DNA of 22,500 bases. It comes from Prorocentrum cordatum (lineage: Eukaryota; Sar; Dinophyceae; Prorocentrales; Prorocentraceae). Within the stretch, counting starts at the first letter, position 1, and each line of letters opens with the position of its first letter. Positions 17,266 to 22,500 of this stretch are shown here, one piece after another. The notes below the pieces were generated by a model that worked only from the letters and a program-made list of their open reading frames with translations, was not told where the DNA came from and ran no database searches. The translations under genes were made by a program, and so were the position numbers. The stretch is taken from NCBI GenBank assembly GCA_963575745.1, contig CAUYUJ010001310.1, forward strand, positions 27,501 to 50,000, written 5' to 3'.

Positions 17266-17593
17266 CCATGTCGGGCGGAGTGCCAGGGGCTGGCGAGCCA
17301 GCTGGCGGGGTCGGCCCCGCTGGCGGCACGAGCTCGCCCTCGTCGGCGCCGACGTCCGTGGCGCGGCCCGCCGCTGGCACGAGCTCCTCGAGCTGGTCCA
17401 GCAGCACCTTGGCCCTGCTGAGGCCCGCCTCCCGCTGCTGCACCTTCGCCTCCTTCTCCTCCATGATCTTTTCGGCCTGCTCCGCCTCGGTCTGCGCCTT
17501 CTCGAGCTTACGCTGAGCTCGCTTCACGAATGACCTCCGGCGATCACACCTGACGCCAGGCGAGCGCGCCATCAGCATCATGCAGAGCTGCAC
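17015..17593 (-). pseudogene. non-LTR element, N-terminal coiled coil
   Basis: The first part encodes a heptad-rich charged helix: FVKRAQRKLEKAQTEAEQA, then KIMEEKEAKVQQREA, then LSRAKVLLDQLEELVPAAG. It is a probable oligomerisation or RNA-binding coil. The frame is the same as that of the zinc-finger segment 17606-18337, separated only by a TAA at 17606-17608. That stop is best read as a nonsense mutation in what was one ORF. Beyond about 17270 this frame becomes Gly/Arg/Ala-rich and the helical reading continues in another frame. Confidence 0.65.
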
Positions 17594-17605
17594 GGCGCAC
17601 TCCTC

Positions 17606-18337
17606 TTAACGTGGCCTCCTCTGATCGTCAGTCATGCCGAGGTTGCGTGCAGCGAGCAGCCTGTTGCCAGTGGCAGCTGCCATCTGGCGGAGCGAGCGCC
17701 GATGCGCGGCCATCTCGCGCTGGTCGCTGGGCGGGCCAACCCATGACGCATGCGCTTGCGCGTCCTGCGGAAGCGCTGGCAAGATGCCCAGCGCTGGGCT
17801 GCGGACCTCGCCCTCGGCCTCGGACTCATCCGCGGCGTCTCCTCGCCTCCGACCTTCTGCTGATTCAAGCTCTGGTTCGTCCTCAAATCGCACTCGCGAC
17901 GCGGACCTCGGCTGCGTCGCACTGCCACTGCCGCTGCCGGACTGTCGGCGGCGTCGTCGGCGGGAGCTGGGGCGCGGACGGCCGTGACTCTCCGTTCGCC
18001 TATGGCGTGGAGTGTCGCCCTCCGTTCGCCTACGGCGTGGAGGACGAACGTCGCCCTCCGTTTGCCTATGGCGTGGAGGACGACCGCCACCATGGCTTGC
18101 GCCACCAGCCCCATGCCTGGGCCCATGCGCTGGCAACGGGCAGCACGTCCGGCACAGGAGGTCGGCCGGCGAATTGAGCTCACCGCAGGCGGGGCACCAC
18201 CATCCTGGCGGAGGGGGCGAGACATGCCATGGCGGCGGAGCTCCACCGCCCGAGCCTGAGGCACGACCCTTGCCTCCGGCGCCGCCAGCACGTCCGCCCG
18301 ATGGGCCGGCCCCCACGCCTCCGCCAGAGCCTTTCAT
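17606..18337 (-). pseudogene. non-LTR element, N-terminal RanBP2-type zinc finger segment
   Basis: I chose the ATG at 18337-18335 (MKGSGGGVGAG) as the likely start because it is the nearest Met before the finger. Upstream the frame is only low-complexity Pro/Ser from a triplet repeat. Residues C48, C51, C62 and C65, with W46/W47 and N55, give W-x-C-x2-C-x3-N-x6-C-x2-C, a RanBP2-type finger that commonly binds single-stranded RNA or ubiquitin. It is followed by a Gly/His/Arg-rich stretch with three tandem R-x-R-x-T-E-G-D-like units, an RS-like basic patch, an acidic stretch (ESAEGRRRGDAADESEAEGE), and a final ATGNRLLAARNLGMTDD before the TAA. Confidence 0.65.
17990..18088 (+). repeat. three-unit tandem minisatellite inside the element's ORF
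   Basis: Units of about 30, 36 and 33 bp begin CTCCGTTCGCCTATGGCGTGG or a close variant. On the coding (minus) strand they give three repeats of roughly eleven residues with RQTEGDV, RRTEGDT and RRTESHG. All unit lengths are multiples of three, so frame is kept. Confidence 0.8.
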
Positions 18338-19182
18338 GATGCCCGTGCTGCGGTGCGCGGCGAGGCGGTCGGTGGCGTCCTGCACTCGGCGCTGATCTGT
18401 CAGCGCTAGCCTCGCACGTGCACGAGCGACGCGCGGACGTGACGGTGCCAGGCTGGATCTGGGCGTCCGCGTCGGCGTCCGCGAGGCGCGTCGCCCTCGC
18501 AGGAGCCCGCAGCACGGCCGGCGCGCTGCGCGCCAGGCGGGCACGGCGGCCTGCGCGCATGGCGGCTGTCCGCGGGGCGAGGCTCGCAGCGCGCGGCGGC
18601 GCCCGGCACCCCGGGCACTGCACCCAAAGCCTCGACCCGGGACGGCAGCTTGGGAGGAGGGGGAGGAGGGAGGAGGAGGAGGAGGAGGAGGAGGAGGAGG
18701 AGGAGGAGGAGGAGGAGGAGGAGGAGGAGGAGGAGGAGGAGGAGGAGGGGGGGCGGGGGGGCGGGGCGGGGCGGCGGGCGGGCTTGCCGAGGGGCCCCCC
18801 TCGCGTCGCGACAAAATCAACTTTCGTCGGGGGCAGCTTGGCTCCGAGAAACGGCGGAACGGCGCCGGGGCGCCGGAGAAGCAAACTGCGGCACTCAGGG
18901 GGGGGGGGGCCGGGGAGGAAGAGAGGAACGGGGGACAGAGAGACGCAGAGAGAAGGCGGACAGAGGGCGCACGCTCACAGGAGCATCTGACCGTGGAAAG
19001 ACACGGCGGGAGTTGTTCGACAATCATCGGCCTCCGGGGGGAGGGCCTTCGACGGGCTCCTGGGCCCCCTCGTCCTCCCAGGGGGGCATCCTTGCGATCT
19101 GTTCTGGACCCCGCACGACACCCTGGCCCGCGCACAGGAAGCACAGGAGTCCGGGCCACCAGACAGGCAAACTGCCTGCGAA
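18338..19182. other. 5' region of the non-LTR element and spacer, with a GGA tract
   Basis: This is the sequence between the proposed ATG and the first 167-bp repeat. A GGA run occupies about 18652-18750, followed by a G-rich stretch to 18780. The minus-strand sequence at 18785-18860 weakly resembles the right end of the hairpin-ended repeat (GACGCGAGGGGGG following a GTCG/CGAC pair). No gene is recognised, and the 5' end of the retroelement could not be placed. Confidence 0.4.
18652..18750 (+). repeat. GGA microsatellite
   Basis: A near-perfect GGA array, giving poly-Pro or poly-Ser/Leu frames on minus, upstream of the element's proposed start codon. Confidence 0.9.
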
Positions 19183-19349
19183 AATTGCGTTGCGAAGCGG
19201 CCGCGGCGCCTGCGGCTCAGGGAGCGGCGGCGGGGCCGCGCTAGCAGCAGCGGGGAGGGACAGCCCTGCGGGCCACACGAGCCCGCACTGACCTGTGGCA
19301 TCGCTCTGCGGGTGCCTCGGGCTCAGAAGCCCAGCCCCTGGCATGCGCC
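19183..19349 (-). repeat. 167-bp direct repeat, distal copy (B2-like)
   Basis: It matches 19624-19790 at a constant offset of 441 bp. I count five differences, all transitions. It lies beyond the tyrosine-recombinase ORF on the minus strand and, in a PAT/Ngaro-like layout, would be the outermost repeat (B2). Confidence 0.8.
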
Positions 19350-19623
19350 CAGAGGGGGTTGGGCGGGTGGGAACGAGGGATGGAACCCCGATTCCCTGTT
19401 TGGGCCAAGCGAGCGCGCGCGCGCGGCAACCACGGGACCGGAGGCCTCGGGCCGACACCCCAACCAGATCCCCACCAAGCAAATTGAATTTCGAATTCGA
19501 GCCACCCCGACCTCCTTGTCAGCCAAGGGGACTACCTCCAGCACGGAGATAACGTGAACAATCCGAACCGCGACCCTCCCCAACAATTTTCCGAGACAAA
19601 AAAACGCGTTTACGTCTTCCAAC
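19350..19623 (-). repeat. 274-bp spacer between the direct repeats (A2-like)
   Basis: It lies between the two 167-bp repeats and carries no gene. If the split-direct-repeat reading is right, this is A2 and should match the element's 5' terminus (A1) to the right of this window. Nothing in the window is its copy. Confidence 0.35.
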
Positions 19624-19790
19624 AATTGCGCTGCGAAGCGGCCGCGGCGCCCGCGGCTCAGGGAGCGGCGGCGGGGCCGCGCTAGCAGCAGCGGGGAGGG
19701 ACAGCCCTACGGGCCACACGAGCCCGCACTGACCTGTGGCATCGCTCTGTGGGTGCCTCGGGCTCAGAAGCCCAGCCCCTGGCATACGCC
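19624..19790 (-). repeat. 167-bp direct repeat, proximal copy (B1-like)
   Basis: This copy overlaps the end of the tyrosine-recombinase reading frame (stop at 19682). The matching copy is at 19183-19349. The differences are all transitions, consistent with two copies made together that have since diverged slightly. Confidence 0.8.
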
Positions 19791-20309
19791 GAAAGTGAAG
19801 GCTGGGCGCACTCTCTGCCCAACGTGTGCGCCACTACTGGCCCTCCGAACCGCCATCGCTGTGGTCGGCCACCAACTGCGCCACAGGCGCCCGTTTCTAA
19901 TTCGTATTCTTTCATATACGCCATGAGCGCGGCTTCCATCCTCCGGCCTGAAAGATTTCCCATAGCTGGCAGTCCTGGGCGGCCATGTCTTGGGCGGCGC
20001 CCCTGCGGAACGCGTGAGCCCCCACGCCGGGGGCGCCGGCACTTTCGCCAAAGGAGCGCGCGCGCGCTCTAAGAAGAACCAGTAGCTGAACGAAAACACG
20101 CGCGGGCGTCTGCTGACCCTCGCGCACTCTACTGCGCACCGCAAACGATGAAAGGCGCACATGCGTCGCCCTTGGTTCGCGCAGGCACACCCCCTACGGA
20201 GGGCGGCCGGAAACGCATGGATTTTCCGGCGAGCTAGCGCGACGTCGACGCGCAGTGCGCTAAAAACTACGCCTGGAGCCTTACCGGGCGTAAACTGCCC
20301 GACTTCCAA
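19682..20309 (-). pseudogene. tyrosine recombinase catalytic domain, frameshifted
   Basis: Three frames carry the catalytic half. Frame 19764-20309 has LRRGCACANQGRRMCAFHRL, a Cys/His block seen in retroelement recombinases. Frame 19912-20190 has GAHAFRRGAAQDM, the H-x-x-R motif (codons 20002-20016), then LWEIFQAGGW with the conserved Trp. Frame 19682-19963 has EAALMAYMKEYELE with the nucleophilic Tyr (codon 19916-19918). All recognisable catalytic residues survive, but the frame changes at least twice. Such enzymes would integrate a circular DNA intermediate without target duplication. The product would end inside the proximal 167-bp repeat. Confidence 0.65.
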
Positions 20310-20964
20310 GCGCTAAATCTCAGACTGGGCGCGGAAAAAGGAATCCGCGCGCGATCACAAAAGCGTCGGCCAATTCCCGCTGGCCTTGCGCCGCTGCAGC
20401 AGCGACCATCTTACGCACAGCGCCCCCGCGGAGCACGGGGCGCCTCGACTGCGCGGCGGGCGCGTCCCTGTGGGAGGCGCCCTCTACCAGTTGCTGAAGG
20501 CCGCCGCTCCACCAGCCGAGCGACGCATCCAAAAACTTGTGGGCCCACCGAAGATGTTGCAAATACTTTGCTAAAGTTGGCCCGTGCGGGACAAAGAGAG
20601 CAAACTGCCAAGCGCGCGTGATGGTGGCAGGGAAGTGAAGCACATGGAAACATTCACAAAACTCTGCCCACGCGTACAGGGCGCTCCGCGTCGACTTCCA
20701 CGAGCCCCCGATGGTCTCCAGAGCTGCCCTCCGAGACCCTTCGAGCAGCAAGCCAGCCTGCAACTCGCTCGCAGGGCGCCCCCGTCGCGCTGACAGCAAT
20801 GCCCCGAGGCGTTTTCTCGGGCCGCCGTCGCACGGGAAATGCTCTGCGAAGCGCACTGTAAACGGCATCCAGCCCAAAGTTGCACAAATAACCCGCCCAT
20901 CAAAATAATCGCCCATTGCGAACGCAACGTCGAAAGCAATGGATTGGCCCGAAAGGACCTGCAA
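20310..20964 (-). pseudogene. tyrosine recombinase N-terminal core-binding domain
   Basis: The 214-codon frame contains KSTRSALYAWAEFCECF, FPATITRAWQFALFV, TLAKYLQHLRWAHKFLD and RELADAFVIARGFLF. This is the helical SAM-like core-binding fold that precedes the catalytic part of tyrosine recombinases. The first catalytic Arg is expected just after FLF. It appears in a neighbouring frame (RAQSE) after a one-base length change at an A5 run (plus, about 20337-20341). That frame then meets a TAG within a few codons. The stretch above about 20900 has a TGA at 20965-20967 in the same frame, so the true upstream continuation is probably in another frame. Confidence 0.6.
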
Positions 20965-20967
20965 TCA

Positions 20968-21800
20968 GGTTTGGCCCCCCCCCGGCCCTGCGGGTTCACC
21001 GAAGCAGTCGGCCGTGGACCCTGAGTGGCAACGCGTGCCCGCTGCTGGGAACGCCAGGCGCCACATGCGTGGAAACAGAACCGAAGCCGCGCGGCCCACC
21101 GGCGGCGTGAGAGAGCCCAACTGGCTCGCGAGGGCGCCCGGGACTGCTGCCACGCAGGACTGGCAGCCTGAAGGTAGAAGCGCGGCGCGGGGGCGCCGTC
21201 GTCGCCGCCGGGGCAGCAGCCGGGGGGCGGAGGCCAACTGGCTGCACGGGCCGCATGGGCCTCGCCAGGCCCCCCCGAGGCACGGCCACCCGCCGGATAC
21301 ACCCTCGGGCCTGCGGCGCGCGGGCGAGCAGCACGCGGTAGGCGCGAGGACGCGCGCGCGCGGGGACCCCGCCAGGCGCACGGCCAGCACGTGGATACAC
21401 ATTACCAGAAAAACGCACTTCCCGACAGCACTCGGCGCCCCTTGCGACAAGTGTGAACCTGAGCCTCCGCCGCACGCACCGGGGGGAAATCGAACCTCGA
21501 CCCAAGCCGACGGACGCCCCCCAACCTCCGACACGGCCCGCAGCGCTGGCCCGCCAACACGGCCGGGGAAGTGCGACGGCGGCGGGGGGAGGGGGGGCGG
21601 CGGGCGGCGGCGGCGGAGGGGGGGGAGGGAGGGGCAGGAGCGAGAGGGCGGGAAGGGAGAAGGAGGGCGGAATGGGGGAGGGAGGGAGGGAGGGCACAAG
21701 GAGAAGGAAGGGCGACGGGCGCGCAAGAGCCCGGCAAGATGGCGACGCTCATTTCTGCTCTCTAGGCGAACAACGTGGATTCGCCGCCTCTGCCCTGCAA
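20968..21800 (-). other. linker of the tyrosine-recombinase element, G-rich
   Basis: This lies between RNase H and recombinase. One minus frame is open over all of it but is Pro/Arg/Ala-rich and has no recognised domain. A very G-rich plus-strand stretch with many GGG runs occupies about 21571-21700 and ends in (GGGA)n. Confidence 0.4.
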
Positions 21801-22500
21801 CTAAAACGAACCGGGGCGGGGCCACTTCAGGGCCCGGCGGGCCCACGGCGCCCGCGGGCCCAGGGCCTGCCAGCTATGGCAATCAACGGGATTACTCTCA
21901 GACGGCACATACTGGAACTCCACCGCCGCTCGAGAGCGGGCCACGGCGTGCCACGGCGTGCCAGCACGCGCCAGCCACGGAATCCAAGTCTGGTTTCTTG
22001 GACCAGCCAGAAACGAGTACATCGAGAGCGGCCGCGTTGTCAACGAAGAAAAGCACGCGCGCCGAACGGAACTCGGACCCCCAGGTCTGCCACGCGGCCG
22101 TGGCGGCCAGCAGTTCAAAAGCGTTGATTCGCGTTTTCCTCGACTGCAACCCGAGCTGCCACTTGCGCGGCACAAAGCCCACGGCGCAGTCACGATACCC
22201 TGACTCGCGCCACACGACACCGACCCGTACGCCAGCGTCGTCGGCCGCGTCTGCATACACCAATACATCAAACACCGGCTGACGTCCTGCGGTGCATGCC
22301 CAGGGAGGAAGCCAACAGAGCAGCCCACCAGCGGAGGCACGCTCGACCGCTTCGTTAACCCCCAGGGCCCGTGAGATGATGGGCGCCAATACCGCGGCCT
22401 GATGCAAGAACGACCTACCCGACCGAACGCCCGCGAGCACGCGAAGTTGAGACGGCCGGCAAACTTGCCCGCCAGGGTAAGGGAAAGGAAGCCTGAGGCC
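21801..22500 (-). pseudogene. RT-connection and RNase H of the tyrosine-recombinase element
   Basis: At the right edge one frame reads AGKFAGRLNFACSRAFGRVG (about 22472-22412), a connection-type sequence found after the RT in DIRS/Ty3-like Pol. Frame 21898-22440 continues with FDVLVYADAADD (first acidic residue), KTRINAFELLAATAAW (Glu) and ARVLFFVDNAAALDVLVSGW (Asp), the RNase H core. The final part, VEFQYVPSESNPVD with the last Asp, is in another frame. The switch coincides with a perfect 10-bp tandem duplication at 21941-21960. The domain would degrade template RNA during reverse transcription. The RT palm itself is outside the window. Confidence 0.65.

Larger units (their letters stand above)
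9669..18337 (-). mobile_element. decayed non-LTR retrotransposon with RNH-EN-RT-ZnF-MTase-like order
   Basis: A continuous series of minus-strand retroelement domains in several reading frames, all in the same orientation and without internal duplication. From 5' to 3': RanBP2-type zinc finger, coiled coil, Ala/Pro-rich linker, RNase H, APE-type endonuclease, reverse transcriptase, two zinc knuckles, methyltransferase-like module, basic tail. The ORF spans about 8.67 kb. The APE endonuclease with RT and absence of integrase or LTRs place it among LINE-like elements that insert by target-primed reverse transcription. It carries at least two in-frame stops and about ten frame changes, so this copy is inactive, although several shifts fall at homopolymers and might be sequencing errors. 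I could not define a poly-A tail or target-site duplication. Confidence 0.8.
19183..22500 (-). mobile_element. tyrosine-recombinase (DIRS-order) retrotransposon, 3' part, cut by window edge
   Basis: Minus-strand domains in order: RT-connection remnant at the right edge, RNase H, an unassigned linker, a tyrosine recombinase, and a pair of direct repeats. RT-RNase H followed by a tyrosine recombinase instead of an integrase defines DIRS-order elements. Direct repeats just past the ORF suggest the split-direct-repeat subgroup (PAT/Ngaro type) rather than DIRS1-type inverted repeats. The 5' half, including the RT palm and the A1 repeat, would lie beyond position 22500. Frameshifts, a TAG and a 10-bp duplication show that this copy is inactive. 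Confidence 0.65.

Noticed and set aside
16403-17533. Plus-strand 376-codon Ala/Ser/Arg-rich frame
   Set aside because: It is the antisense shadow of the coiled coil and Ala/Pro linker of the non-LTR element.
18180-19159. N-terminal extension of the retroelement ORF up to 19159
   Set aside because: The extra residues are encoded by a GGA/CCT microsatellite and Arg/Pro-rich GC sequence. The ATG at 18337, just before the zinc finger, is a more reasonable start.
19183-19790. The 167-bp repeats as long terminal repeats or as 5'-UTR monomers of the neighbouring LINE
   Set aside because: They are only 441 bp apart with no coding region between them, so they are not LTRs. The proximal copy overlaps the recombinase frame's end, which ties them to the tyrosine-recombinase element instead.
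20939-22282. Plus-strand 447-codon open frame
   Set aside because: It is the antisense of the RNase H and linker of the minus-strand retroelement, with Arg/Gly/Pro-rich composition and no domain.
1-22500. CRISPR arrays, bacterial operons, tRNA or rRNA genes, spliced-leader sequence
   Set aside because: I looked for regularly spaced repeats, Shine-Dalgarno-led gene series, cloverleaf-like segments and the dinoflagellate spliced-leader core, and found none I could support by eye.

Overview
The window looks like nuclear DNA of a dinoflagellate alga (phylum inferred, species not identified). The grounds are very GC-rich sequence packed with simple repeats, retroelement domains of kinds I associate with dinoflagellate genomes (a non-LTR ORF with an N-terminal zinc finger and coiled coil, and a C-terminal module with a PPCETW motif), and one plausible GC-AG intron. 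I see no prokaryotic gene organisation, tRNA or rRNA.

Left part, 1-8.4 kb: mostly repeats, surrounding what looks like a split RING-finger (ubiquitin E3 type) gene on the minus strand. Exon candidates at 8343-8405, 8099-8190, 2999-3044 and about 2679-2768, with a weaker one at 2136-2234, join in frame at splice-like sites. Together they supply all eight zinc ligands of a RING domain. The 5.05-kb intron is filled with mobile-looking DNA: a TIR element inside a 16-bp duplication, two copies of a hairpin-ended repeat, a foldback element between 26-bp direct repeats, and an 880-bp CCT array. Two more TIR-like AT-rich elements lie at 403-550 and 1815-1957.

Middle part, 9.67-18.34 kb, minus strand: one long, decayed non-LTR retrotransposon. 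Its order is RanBP2-type zinc finger, coiled coil, Ala/Pro-rich linker, RNase H, APE-type endonuclease, reverse transcriptase, two zinc knuckles, cytosine-methyltransferase-like module, and a basic C-terminal tail. RNase H lies before the endonuclease, and the methyltransferase-like module ends the protein. The copy is dead: it has in-frame stops, many frame changes (several at homopolymers), and substitutions at one endonuclease and one RT catalytic Asp.

Right part, 19.18-22.5 kb, minus strand: the 3' portion of a second retroelement, RNase H followed by a tyrosine recombinase, running off the right edge. Just past the recombinase are two 167-bp direct repeats 441 bp apart. This matches the B1-A2-B2 half of the split direct repeats of PAT/Ngaro-like (DIRS-order) elements. 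A 10-bp tandem duplication, a frameshift and stop codons break this copy.

Apart from the RING gene candidate there is no convincing host gene. Long stretches at 551-1812, 4125-6770 and 8413-9668 hold no coding sequence I recognise.
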